Positions 36,606 through 47,896 of a stretch of 64,000 nucleotides of DNA are shown here, in pieces. A program made the position numbers and the translations under genes. How positions within the stretch are numbered: the stretch's first letter is position 1; each line of letters opens with the position of its first letter. The notes under the pieces were generated by a model, which was given only the letters and a program-made list of their open reading frames with translations, did not search any database and was not told the DNA's origin. This DNA comes from Papio anubis (Eukaryota > Chordata > Mammalia > Primates > Cercopithecidae). The DNA lies in the NCBI RefSeq assembly GCF_008728515.1, contig NC_044981.1, forward strand, positions 95,946,426-96,010,425. Reading direction: 5' to 3'.

Positions 36606-38239
36606 CTATTTGCAGAAACATAACAAGGGAGGGATAAAAAAAGTAGAGATGGGTAAAAATTAAAGTAACAAAACATATACAGTATCTTTTTATAAATTTG
36701 TTTTCACTAAAGAAATCTTACAGATATTGGCAAAACCCCAAACCAAATCCCATCAAAAGCAAGGAACCCTAAGTAAGGGGAAATAATCGCCAGACCTATT
36801 TTTAAAGAAACCTCCTTCACAACATATAGTAATTAGAATGACTAATTATCTCACAGTTCTATGTAGTACTAGTGGTGATTTGGAAGGAAATGAAAGTGAT
36901 ATTTGGTTTTAAAATCATCACGTAAAACACAAGAGTTACAGAATATATTTTTAAGGTTGTTTGATGTTAAAGACACAATACTCTGGCAAACACTAGACAT
37001 TTTCTGCTAAAAATCTATTTTAAAACAACCATATTTTTAAATCTAAAAGTATAATTATAATATAGTTATTTAATATAGTTAAATCTATGTGAGAAACACT
37101 TTATTTGAAATACAAAAAATCTGGAATGTTATGTCTAAGCCAAACCTTGAAGTCTATACACTATACCTATTTACCTTAAAAGTATTAATTATTGACAATT
37201 ACAAAAAGTTAAAAATTTACAGCTTTTCCCCTATCATTAGCTCAAGATTAGACAGTATATTTCTGTGATGTTTTCCTTCACATAAAATTTAGTTCTGATA
37301 AAATCTCCCTACTTACTAAAAGTAGATTAAGATAATTATTAGTTCATGTTGTTAAATAAAATAGATTTAAGATTTCTTATACTTTCATCTTTTCCAAATT
37401 TCTCCCAATCATGCCAAGTGTGTTAAGAATTTAGTCCCTAACATCACCATGGAAGTTCAGAACCTGAACAAAATCTACATTGCCTTCCAATAGCTTCCGA
37501 AGGCGCTTCTACATTAGTTACAAATGTTGAAGTGTGATGTGATGTGCCATCTACTGGGAACATTTGGTAAACACAAGGAACTTTGTAATATTTCAAAATA
37601 ACTATGAGCATTGTACTAATACTTTAAAATATGAAAAGATTCACACAAACAAATCTGTCAAGGAAGCTGAATTCTAGTGAGTCATTTAGATGAAGAAGAA
37701 TTCACTATAGTAAGTTGTGAAATTATAAGGAAGATCATCATAAGCGTTAAAAATATGTTAAAAAAAAAAGGGAGTGCAAAGAAAACACAGAAAAGGTGTA
37801 ATTCATTCTGATTCAGGAACTAGGAAACACAGCATAGAAGTGGCATTTGATGGATTCAAAAGAACAGTAAATTTTCAATAGATGGATGGGTGGAGTTACA
37901 AAAAAAGAAGGCATTATATAATTTGGCATTTACAATCCTTATCTCACAACCAACAACACATTCTGCCTCAAGTTAGATTAGTTTCGTTTTTGAAAGAGGG
38001 TCAATGGTATTTAAAAGGAAGTAGGGAAAAGATCAAATAGTTTTGTGTTACTGGAACCTTTGGTAGCTGATAAAGATGTAGAAGTTAAAATTAGACAGAA
38101 GGGCTTTAATAGCTTTTAATGTCCAGCTAAACAATTTGACCATTTTTCTTAAGATAACAAACAGCAAGTCAGCAAAGGTTTATGGGCAAAGCGGTACAAA
38201 ACTATGTAATTGGAATTTGATTATAATATACAGATGACA

Positions 38240-38400
38240 ATGTGAAGATGAAATTATTATACATCTATAATATATATGATATACACTTATATCATATATT
38301 GTTATACTATATATTTATATAATATATTGCATATAGTACATAATAAACTGATAATATATAGTTTGATATAGTATATAACATTCATGGATTTTATAGAGAA
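38240..38400. repeat. AT-rich palindromic tract
   Basis: Almost pure A/T with many TATA-type dinucleotides. It includes a perfect 12-bp inverted repeat at 38272-38283 and 38288-38299 with a 4-nt spacer. Confidence 0.85.
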
Positions 38401-39199
38401 ACTATACTATTTACAATTTATATTTTAAATAAAAATTATACATTTATAAACAATTTACAAAATTATTTGTAAACTTTCTAAGGTTATAATGCCTGCTTAA
38501 AAATATTATGATATATAACGTTATATCTATGTGTCTTTGTACATACATACAGAAAGGATTAGCACTAAGACTACAATCTGTTTTCTTTTTCTACTGGGGA
38601 TGCACAGGAGAGAAAGATGTACTGTAACAGTAAAATCCTTTGTAAACATGAATGACAGACCTCTTGGAAAATATACTAATGATATTTACTTGGCCTCTAA
38701 TGTTCTATAGTTACAGAAAGTCCTTATCTTTGCTGGATGGACATGGTCTCTGTAGGTGGCTCGCTGCAAATAAATGTGGTGTATGGATTGTTATAGCGTG
38801 GCTCCTTGAAAAACATCACTAAGTTAAGTATCAGGGCATAAAATCAAAACATTTCATAATCAAACTAGCTCTCCTTTGTGTAAATCATGCCCTGCATGCT
38901 TCTTTTATGAGACCTCATGTATAACATGTGGGCCAGAGCACACGCCCTGTAGGAAAAATGGACCTGGAGAATAGAGATGGTAGTTTCAGACTTCTCCATA
39001 CTTCATCCGTGTCTGATAACGACCTGCATTTAAAAATTGCTCTTAAAATGGATTTTAGCTAAAAGCTGTTTTTTATAAATTGGCTTTGAAATTTTCAACC
39101 CTTTGTGTTTTCTGTATGTGTGTACATACACACATATTTTTAATTTATGTGGTAAAAAGTAAACAAGTCCCAAATACTTCTACAATTCCATTTCTACAG

Positions 39200-39925
39200 A
39201 AGAAACCACTTTTTAATTAGGTCCTACTTGTCAAATTTTGTTTTTGTTGCAATTGCCATCTCCCACTTTTTAGTTTAATTAGGTCCCACCTGTCAATTTT
39301 TGGTTTTGTTACAGTTGCTTTTAGGGACTTAGCTAAAAATTTCTTGCCAAGGCCAATGTCAAGAATGGTGTTTCCTAGATTTTCTTGTAGGATTTTTACA
39401 GTTTGAGGTCTTACATTTAAATCTTTAATCCATCTTGAGTTAATTTTTGTATATAGGGAAAGGTAAAGGTCCACTTACATTATTCTGCATATGGCTAACC
39501 AGTTACCTCAGCATTATTTATTAAATAGGGAGTCCTTTCCTCACTGCTTATTTTTGTCGGCATTGTTGAGGATCAGATGGTTGTAGGTATGTGGCTTTAT
39601 TTCTGAGTTTTCTATTCTGTTCCATTGGTCTGTTTGTCTGTTTTTGTACCAGTACCATGATGCTTTGGTTACTGTAGCTTTATAGTATAGTTTGAAGGTG
39701 GGTAGTGTGATGTCTCTTTTATAGTACTTTTTGCTTAGGATTGCTTTGGCTATTTGGCCTCTTTTTTTGGTTCTATATTAATTTTAGAATAGTTTTTCCT
39801 AATTCTATGAAGAATGACATCCAAACTTCAGCATCATGCAATATACCCATGTAACAAACTTGCACATGTACCCCTGTATCTAAAATAAAAGTTGAAATTG
39901 AAAAAGAAAGAAAAGAAACCACTCT
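39200..39925 (+). mobile_element. L1 with 5' inversion (twin priming) and target-site duplication
   Basis: From 39211 to about 39820 the sequence is L1 ORF2 in antisense; the minus-strand frame includes INSRWIKDLNVRPQTVK. At about 39820 it switches to the sense L1 3' end (CAGCATCATGCAATATACCC ... GTATCTAAAATAAAAGTTG) with an A-rich tail. AAGAAACCACT is found at 39200-39210 and again at 39913-39923, followed by TTT and CTT. One duplication brackets both halves, so they inserted together. The 3' end is of an L1PB/L1MA-like or older L1PA type. Confidence 0.88.
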
Positions 39926-39999
39926 TCAACTTGTTGCCTATCTTTTCATGTATGTGCACCCAATTCTACACCAGCCTAAAATCTAAGTGTAAGCAAGAA

Positions 40000-40100
40000 C
40001 TTTGTTTTGTTTATCTATAGCATTTAGAACTATGTAGCTGGTACATGTGTAGGTGCTTAATAAATGTTCATTACCTGAATGAATGAATGAATGAATAAAA
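40000..40100 (+). repeat. L2/MIR 3' fragment with (GAAT)n
   Basis: TAGCTGGTACATGTGTAGGT, GCTTAATAAATGTTCATTAC and a short GAATGAATGAATGAAT tract. Confidence 0.5.
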
Positions 40101-41000
40101 ACATAAATATACTGCAAGTTTTTCTTACACAAATGGGATTGTGCTATACATACAGAACAGCTTGCTTTTTCAGTGAATAATATAACATCTTTTAAGCCCA
40201 GTTCACATAAATAAATGTGGAATGTATAGATTGTTATGGTATAGCTCCCTGAATATAAATAAGAGCACAGAGTTCATTCTCACTTTTTTAAAAGGCGGCA
40301 AAGCAGCATTTTATTGCATAAATATACTATAATTCATTAAACAATTTCTTCTATTATTGAATATTCAAGGTATTACCGAAATATTTTGTATTTTAAAAAG
40401 AGCTTCAATGAATACTGGTATTACTATATCTTTATAAATTTGTGCTATTATTTCCACAGTTAGATATACAGAAGTGAAAACATAGCATTGATTTTGCTGG
40501 ATGCTTTCAAATTCCATTCTGTTTTTATTTTTGTTAATGTGATAGAACAGAAATGTCTCATACTTATTCATATTCTTTTTAAGCATCTTTTAAATATTTC
40601 TCAATAATTTTTTCTACTGTAAAATGCTCCTTCCAATTAAGATTATTTTTCTTATTAATTTATAGAAACCTATTAAATATAAATGATATTAAAAAGTTGT
40701 TTTCTGTGTTGCAAATAATTTGTTATTTGGTCTCACATTTAAAATTTTAGGGGTATGTTTTACTGATCAGAATTTTAAAATAGTTATGTATCCAAATGTG
40801 ACACAGGTTTCCTTCATAACTTCTCCAGTTTTGCATATTGCATAGAACTCCCCCAACAAGATTTAAAAAAAAAAAAAAAAAACTCTCCTATGTTTTCTTC
40901 ATTGAACTGGGAGCTTTGTTTGAAACAAATCATTAATCCATCTAGAATTTTATGGTGAATGTATAAAATAAAAAACAAACACTTTCAAACTTTTAAAAAA
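40100..41000 (-). mobile_element. L1M 3' region, antisense
   Basis: CAGCATTTTATTGCATAAAT, GTTAGATATACAGAAGTGAA, CTGATCAGAATTTTAAAATA and AATCCATCTAGAATTTTATG correspond to reverse-complement L1M 3' sequence, heavily diverged, with a poly-A run at 40866-40881. Confidence 0.55.
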
Positions 41001-41290
41001 TACATTATGTCACTTATTGTACCTACTTCTTTACATTTCCACTTGAATCTGAATCAGAGGTATTTAGAATAAAATATAAAGAATTGATATCTAATTAGAT
41101 ATTGGGATGGAAGAAAGTATTAAGGAAGAGGGAAAATTTGACTATGACTCATAGGGTTTTGGCTTCGGAATCAAGTAGATTATGATACCATATCTAGGTA
41201 TATAGGGAAGATGACAAGAGTTCTTACATGTTTATGGGCAAAAGATGTCTATGGGATATCAGAGTCAAAATATACAACTGGGTTATATAT

Positions 41291-41330
41291 ATATACACAC
41301 ACACACACACGCGCATACACATCATACACA
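41291..41330. repeat. (AT)n(AC)n microsatellite
   Basis: ATATATATATACACACACACACACACGCGC and trailing CATACACATC-type sequence. Confidence 0.85.
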
Positions 41331-41977
41331 TATCATATGTACATAATTTAGGTAAGATGGGTAGAGAAGTGGTTTTCCCTAGAGTAAATATTTAGAATAC
41401 AGAGAGAAGATGGCAAGTGACAGAGTCTTAGAGAACATAAACAATAAACATTTCCAGACTGAGAACAGGGAAGAAGCAAGGAAGGCTGAGAAACAGTAGC
41501 TACAAAAACCAACCAACAAACCAAAAAACACAAGTGAAAGTAACCAGGACAGGGTGGTATCACAGAGTCAAAGGGCAAAGAGTTTCAAGATTGAGGAAAC
41601 AATCAGTAGTACTAATCATCAAAAACGAGTAGAATCAAAAGTTAAAAAAAAAAAATAGGTTTGAAAACTATCTTTCAGTAACTGGTGATCTTGGTAAAAA
41701 CATTTTATTACCTATGTTTGAGCAATGACCAGACTGCAGTGGTTTAGTCAAAAGGGAAACTGAATCGAGATTAATACTTCCAGACACTAGGTGGTGGTGA
41801 GGGATAGGCTTAAGGAAATTTTTTAGTAAAGACAGAAGGGACTTTGCAATCCTTTTAAGCCAAAAAGACAGTGCCCACTGAGAAAGAACTTAAAAGACAC
41901 AGGAGAAAGAAAAGGGGTAGCTTATAGAGTGAAAGAAATGGGGTCCAAGGCAAGGGGAGAAAGGACCTCTGAGAAAC

Positions 41978-42023
41978 GAATAAGGGGTGGAATGAAGGGT
42001 ATGCTTCATTCCACCCCTTATTC
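41978..42023. repeat. Perfect 20-bp inverted repeat with 6-nt spacer
   Basis: The left arm (41978-41997, GAATAAGGGGTGGAATGAAG) is the exact reverse complement of the right arm (42004-42023). The spacer is GGTATG. No mismatch occurs in the arms, and pairing stops immediately beyond them. It is not part of any repeat I recognise. In the ASCC3 pre-mRNA it would form a stable hairpin. Confidence 0.97.
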
Positions 42024-43071
42024 TGGGCATTTTCCTGTTTAGGGAGAGGGAGGAAAAGGAATGGAAATTGAGAGAGTTCAAGAACGAGGGACTCTATTTC
42101 CCTTTCAGTACAAAACACTGTTGTATAAGAATAAGGCATGACAGGGTGATGAAGAGTGAAAAAGGGAACTGGTGAAGCTTGAAAAGGGTCACATTAGGGA
42201 CACAGAAAAAAAGCTGCTTAGAAGTTACAAGGTAATCCCAAGGATCCATGTGAATGTAGTCTAGGAATGTCTACTCTAAATCACAGTCTATGAAGGTATA
42301 CTGATGCCAGTCAGCATCTCTAGCAATCTTTCCCACTGGTAATCAGCAATCTGGCTGGAAGTACAGACATGGCTCAATTGAGTCACTGTTGTAATTTTGT
42401 CAGGTGCTCAGGGGATAAGTAAGTAAAGTTATTAAGAAGATAAGTAATTAGTCATGGAGTCTCAGCTATTTCGGAAGAAAATAAAGGCAAGAGAATATAA
42501 ATACAAGACAATAAATGAGGAGTCAAGAAACTAGAGTTCTTGATTAGGTCAAAAAATAAGTGTTCATCTACTTTCTATATATGTACAATCTATAAGAAAA
42601 CATCAGTTAAAAACTCATGAATATTATAAGATATCCTGTCTTTTCATTTAATGAAAAGAATGGTTGACAGAAAATATCTTAAGACTCTTGGCATTAGGAA
42701 TTTACCAATTTTGGTTTGGACTATTTATGAATAGCCAATGAGGTCTAAAACTATGGACAACAGGCACATTCCCCCTTTTAAAAATATGAAGATTATGTCA
42801 ACAGTAGATTTAGCTTTGTAACACAGGTCTACAATGAAAGTTTCCTTACATTTGTTCTGTTTAATTAAAGAGACTGCAATAAAATACAATTTGGAATAAA
42901 AAAAGATAGGGGACTTTTATTATGAAAATAAAATAGCTAAAGTTTTCTCCATACTAGAATTATGTTAATTCCCATGAACAATGCATATTAATATTTCCTT
43001 AGAATGCTACATTTTAAGTTGAAAAACATATTTATCCCTTCAAAATAAGCTTATAAATAACTTCCTCTTAC

Positions 43072-43236
43072 CTGCCGTAAAGTACGGGCAACTATGCTTT
43101 CTAATACTGGTCCTCTATCTTCATGCAGCAAATGAACTTCATCAAGAATAAGGAGCTTTACAATCTGGGAAAGAGCTACATCTCCAACACTCTTTCTTGT
43201 CACTACATCCCATTTTTCCGGTGTGGTCACAAGCAT
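43072..43236 (-). CDS. ASCC3: ASCC3 coding exon, helicase cassette 1: motif Ib and DEVH box
   Basis: This is an internal coding exon of 55 codons in phase 0. The translation runs from MLVTTPEKWDVV to VARTLRQ. TPEKWD is helicase motif Ib of Ski2/Brr2-like proteins (exon residues 5-10). LILDEVHLL holds the Walker B/motif II DEVH box (residues 32-35), which coordinates Mg-ATP. RGPVLESIVAR follows, as in both cassettes of this family. ASCC3 is an ATP-dependent 3'-5' helicase of about 2,200 residues. It works with ASCC1, ASCC2 and TRIP4 in alkylation repair with ALKBH3, in transcriptional coactivation, and in splitting collided ribosomes (RQT complex). The acceptor is TTATCTTATAG before ATG. The donor is CGGCAG/GTAAGAGG, a strong match. 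The leading ATG is an internal methionine, not a start, because the family continues upstream with RecA1 motifs I and Ia, whose exons are outside the window. By memory of the family this is roughly residues 580-634. SNRNP200/Brr2 is the nearest alternative, but the sequence matches ASCC3. Confidence 0.96.
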
Positions 43237-44004
43237 CTATAAGATAAGACAAATTTTAAAAGAGGAAAAGTTACATAGGTTATTTAAAATTGAACTGTGA
43301 TATTCAGAAAGAAATATTTTGGCCACCTCTATATAAATCAAATAAAAAGTGTTTAGAATAGCCTAGAATTATATCTAATTTACTATAGACAACAGTCATT
43401 TCAAGACGAACTCGCTTTAAGCTGTGATATTAGGCAGTTTAAGCTCACTGAAGGTCATTTGCCAGTGAATTGTAGGGCAAAGTATACAAAATACATACTT
43501 TTTTTTTTAAAAAAAGTATCTTACAATGAAAAAAAAAAAGAACACTATTTTTTAAAGTAGCATATACTGATAATGGTCTTTATTTGAAAAGGGACTAAAA
43601 AATGATGAAAGCATTAAAAGGAAAGAAAGAAAAATCAACAATTCACTCTACTGATAATCTAACTTTGGATAATGACAGATTAAAAATAACCCGAGATATA
43701 GTATCATAAATATACCCAGAGATCACTTACTAACAGTGCTTTTCACTGAAAAACATGCCCATGTATTGTAAAACAAAAAGACACCATAATTCTCCTAAAC
43801 TTTAAATTAATGGCACATTAAAATATAAAACTAGCTAGTTATTAGTAAATATTAGGAGAGGTACAAAGTAGATTATTAAATTACAATAATGTGTAATTTA
43901 ACAATTACAAAGCTATCTACCTCACCACCAACTTAGAATAGTATGCCAGCCCTTTCTTATTAATTTGCAGAGAAAAAATGTGGTAACAAATTATAAAATC
44001 AAAA

Positions 44005-44170
44005 CTTTCAGATATCAGAAAGTATTCCTAATTTGAAAATCCCAAATCCAAATGCTCCAGTGAATATTTTCTTGGAGCATCATGTCAGCACTCAGAAAGT
44101 TCTAGATCTTGAAGCATTTTGGATTTCAGATTTTCAAATTAGAGATGCTCAACCTATACCACCAAATCTT
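44005..44170. mobile_element. Possible Tigger/mariner DNA transposon fragment
   Basis: AATTTGAAAATCCCAAATCC, GGAGCATCATGTCAGCACTC and TTTTGGATTTCAGATTTTCA, then GAGATGCTCAACC, resemble a primate DNA-transposon family with complementary ends. I cannot name it firmly. Confidence 0.4.
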
Positions 44171-45199
44171 AAAAATCCTTTCTAGTATTTTGTTTTCTAT
44201 GCTTTAATTTCAGCACAGTAAGAAGTGGCTTCATTTATAATACTATTTTACTACTTCAGTTCCATGAACTAAAATGACTAGAAAATAAAGTGTCATATTT
44301 GCTTAACGAATTGGAACTCATGCAAGACATTTCCATCTGCTCTTGCATTAGGGCCTGGGTTAACTGTCAATATTTTTACTGTCAACTTAAATTTCTCTCA
44401 GTACATGTACTTAATCCCTCGGCAGTATAAAAATCAGTATTCTAAACTGTTCCAACTTTAGACTGTCCACTGGGAAAATGGCATAGTTGAGATGTTTATA
44501 AACCACCATTATGCCAAACATTTGGTATATTTAATTTTTAAATCTCATTAATTTCACAGCAAAACCAAAGGACCTAAGACTTGCCAGAACCAATTCATCT
44601 TAAACATTATTATTAAAAACTTTCCTTACAGCTGTATATAGTAAAGTTACACTATTTCATTTTCTACAATTGTTTAATGACTACTCCATTATTGTTTATC
44701 CTAGGTAAAGTGTATTCCTCCTTGAGAAGGGGACGAGAAGAGAAAAACACAGTAAAAATTTTAATCTGAACTTTTAATGATTAGTTGCATAATCTACTAA
44801 TTGAATACTATAGCAAGCCCTATATCAAACACACCAGAGAGTAGTGCTTCACTGAATGATGAACATCTTGCCCAAATCCACGTATTCATAGACTTGTCCC
44901 AAACGGAATTTTTTGAATTTTGAACTAAAGAATTATGGGAGAGATCATAAAACCTCTCGTGAAATAATGCCTCCGAGATAAATGAGTTTGTGCATTTTAC
45001 ATTTGGTTCTTTTTCCCCCCACAAATTACTAGATTGAATTAATCTAATGCTCCTTAAGAAACAGAAAATGCAAAGATTCAATAGGTTGAAGGAACTTTTA
45101 CTGTGTCAGCCAGGCAGCAATTACAGGCAGATGACCAGCTACAGTGTTAGACCCCAGAGCTATGGAGCTATGGATCTGAACTTTCTGTTCTGGGTATGT

Positions 45200-45236
<37 letters not shown>

Positions 45237-45243
45237 GCAACAA
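45200..45243. repeat. (AAC)n trinucleotide microsatellite
   Basis: About 12 AAC units with one AGC interruption near the 3' end. The poly-asparagine frame over it is an artefact. Confidence 0.97.
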
Positions 45244-45859
45244 AAAGGGTCTAAATATATTTTATTCATATTTTTACTCTACAAGTAGTTATTAGAGGCA
45301 AAGATTAAAAATGATTAATGTTATTAACATGGCTTCACAAAGAACTGAGCCAGAATGAAGAGAAAGAAATCAAACTAGTGGTTTGGAGGGGGAGGGGGGA
45401 ACAGACAGAAAAGTGGCAGTAGGGATCATTCCAAGGAGAAAAAAATTTTTCTATACCTTCTTAAGAGTGTGGCTTACACATGTGCCAAAACAGTGTATCT
45501 CTTCTATTTGACTGTAAGTCAAAGAAAGTCTAAAAATAAATTTTTCTTTCCTAAACATAAACATCTGCAAACAAAACATTATTCTCTATGTGTCAAAAGT
45601 AACAATCAAATTGTCTAACTAGACATAACAAATGCAATATGTGAGCTTGGGAACAAACATTAAGCTGCACATATAAATGTTACTATAGTATATAACTATG
45701 CTATAGTGCTTAATATTCAGTAAACACAGGAGCCAAAAAATTAATTGAAAATAATGAATATATTTTTTTTCATATTTAATAAAAAAACACAAGAAAGAAG
45801 GGGGGAATGATAGAGTGACAGACAGACAGTCAGACAGAAGTGACATCACTATACAACTA

Positions 45860-46310
45860 CCATAAAAGTTAGAATGAATGATAGAAAATACCAGAGGATA
45901 TGTTTACAGAGGATGTGGAGCAACTAGAACTCTCCTAAACTGACGGTGGAATATAAACTTACACAACCACTTTGAAAAACTGCTTGGTAACATCTAGTAA
46001 AGCTGAAATATGCATGCGTTGTGACCCAGAAATTCCATTTCCTAATATACTATATACCCAACAGAAACACACATATATGTGCACCCAAAGACATGTATAA
46101 GAATTTTTATTGCCATATATATTATAAATATTATATTATAAATACTCCAAAATCAAAAACAAACCAAATGTCTATCAACAATAACATGGAAAAATAATAA
46201 GTAATATATTTATACAGTGGAATAAAATACATACTGAACAATAAAAATAAGTAAACTACTAAACTATATGCAACAGCATGGAAAAAAAATTCATATTAAG
46301 TATAATCACT
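45860..46310 (+). mobile_element. L1M 3' fragment, sense
   Basis: ATGTGGAGCAACTAGAACTC, CCCAGAAATTCCATTTCCTA, ATGTGCACCCAAAGACATGT and ACAGTGGAATAAAATACATA correspond to the 3' part of old L1 elements. Confidence 0.75.
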
Positions 46311-46819
46311 TTTCACCTTCTCCTTTCCCACTCTCTCCTTTGCCAAGAAGTCTCTTCCCAAAAACGAAAGCATCCATAGCTGGGGATGGCCTATGATAAA
46401 TCTCATATTCCATGTTTATGGGGCACATGTTAGCACTTAGGGAAGAAAGCGCACTTGATGATAGCATGAATACGTCAGAAATAGTCATGCCAATTCAACC
46501 TCATTTTCACTTCGGATAAAGTCAACAAGAAGGTAGTGAAGAGAAAGCACCAGACACAGTATATACAGAGTTTTCTGTATATACTGAAACTTTTGACAAA
46601 GCTTGCCCATGATATCTTTATGACTAAGACAAATCAGGAAGGCCAATAATACAACTATGGGTTTCTGAACAATCTCACTGAAAGACTGGTACTTGAACAA
46701 GAGCAAAAAGTTAATCAAAACCAAAATAGTCATTATTTTAGAATGAAGGAGCTAGTGTGAGGGGGTAAATAAGACAGGGAGAGGACTAGAGAAATTAAGA
46801 GGAAGAGAAAGAAATAAGG

Positions 46820-46890
46820 AGGGAGAGAGAATGTGTGTGTAAACAGAGAAAGAAGGCAGAGAGAATGTGTGTGTGAACAGAGAAGACATT
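46820..46890. repeat. 34-bp tandem duplication in a GA-rich tract
   Basis: GAGAATGTGTGTGT followed by AACAGAGAA occurs twice with a period of 34 bp (ATGTGTGTGT at 46831 and at 46865). It is embedded in purine-rich sequence. Confidence 0.85.
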
Positions 46891-47586
46891 TTATGGAAAC
46901 GTTGCAACTTCTTGAACAAACTTGTAGAAGAAGATCTTGAACAAAGATCTGTCAGAGCAAATGTGTACTGGAAGCTATGCTTCAATTTTTCTTTAGTGAA
47001 AAAAAACTAGCTAGGCAATGAAGCACCTAATCCTTAAAACCTTCCAATTTTAATTGTTTCATTATACATAAAATGGAGTCCTAAGGTTTTTTTTTTTATT
47101 ATTATTATTCAGAATACATATCTGGCTTAAGACACAAACATGTTTGTGATGCATAAAAGTAGTCTGTTGTATGTTTAACTCATCTTATTATAGCTAATGT
47201 GAAGTTATGCAAGTCATACTGATATATCGAATTTTAAATAATTTGTCATTTTGACTATTGGAACAATTTGTTTCTTTGAAGCACATGGCTAAAACGTAGA
47301 TTTAAAATTTTGAATCAAAAGGAATACACAAATTTTAAAGATAAGAGTATACTTTCTTGTGTTTATAACATTTAAAACTGATTTTGAAATTTTTAGTACG
47401 TAGACTGTAGTAAACTGGGAACAAACGGTAAAATTACATATGTGACTTTTTAAAAACCAGAATGATAAAATATCAAAACATAGCCACTAAAATCCAACAG
47501 TACATTATATATCATCAAATCTCAGGAGCCACTGATTCCAGCTATACCATATTTTATTGTCACTAAGAAGGTGAAAAAATACCACT

Positions 47587-47896
47587 GGGCTGTGTGCAGT
47601 GGCTCACACCTGTAATCCCAGCACTTTGGGAGGCCAAAGTGGGAAGATGACTTGAGGCTAGGAGTTTGACACCAGCCTGTGCAGTATAGTGAGACCTCGC
47701 CTCTAGAAAAATAAAAAAATAAAAATTAACTGGATGTGGTTGCACACGCCTGTAGTCCTACAAGGGGTTGAAGTGGGAGGATCACTTGAGCCCAGGAGTT
47801 TCGGACTGCACTGAGCTGTGATCATGCCACTGCACTCCAGCCTGGGAGACAGGGCAAGACTCCATCTCTGAAAACAAAACAAAACAAGACAAAACA
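47587..47896 (+). mobile_element. AluJ-like, sense
   Basis: GGCTGTGTGCAGTGGCTCAC, TTGAGGCTAGGAGTTTGACA and GCTGTGATCATGCCACTGCA, tail (AAAAC)n. AAATACCACT before it and AAATGCCACT after it suggest a target-site duplication with one mismatch. Confidence 0.93.

Larger units (their letters stand above)
35728..43071 (-). other. ASCC3: ASCC3 intron of 7.3 kb
   Basis: This intron lies between the DEVH-box exon and the motif-III exon. It contains one sense Alu, an L2 fragment, an AT-rich palindromic tract, a 5'-inverted L1, an antisense L1M 3' region and a perfect hairpin. The stretches 36610-38220, 38540-39190 and 41010-43070 (apart from the hairpin and a CA tract) show no recognised repeat or gene. 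Confidence 0.92.

Noticed and set aside
41978..42023. MicroRNA precursor
   Set aside because: A 20-bp stem with a 6-nt loop is shorter than a typical Drosha substrate, and pairing does not extend beyond the arms. Kept only as a structural finding.
43486..43530. ATAC-T10-A7-GTAT near-palindrome
   Set aside because: Explained by adjacent poly-T and poly-A runs; common in AT-rich introns.
45047..45295. 82-codon frame with a poly-asparagine run
   Set aside because: The run is the (AAC)n microsatellite translated; the rest has no family.
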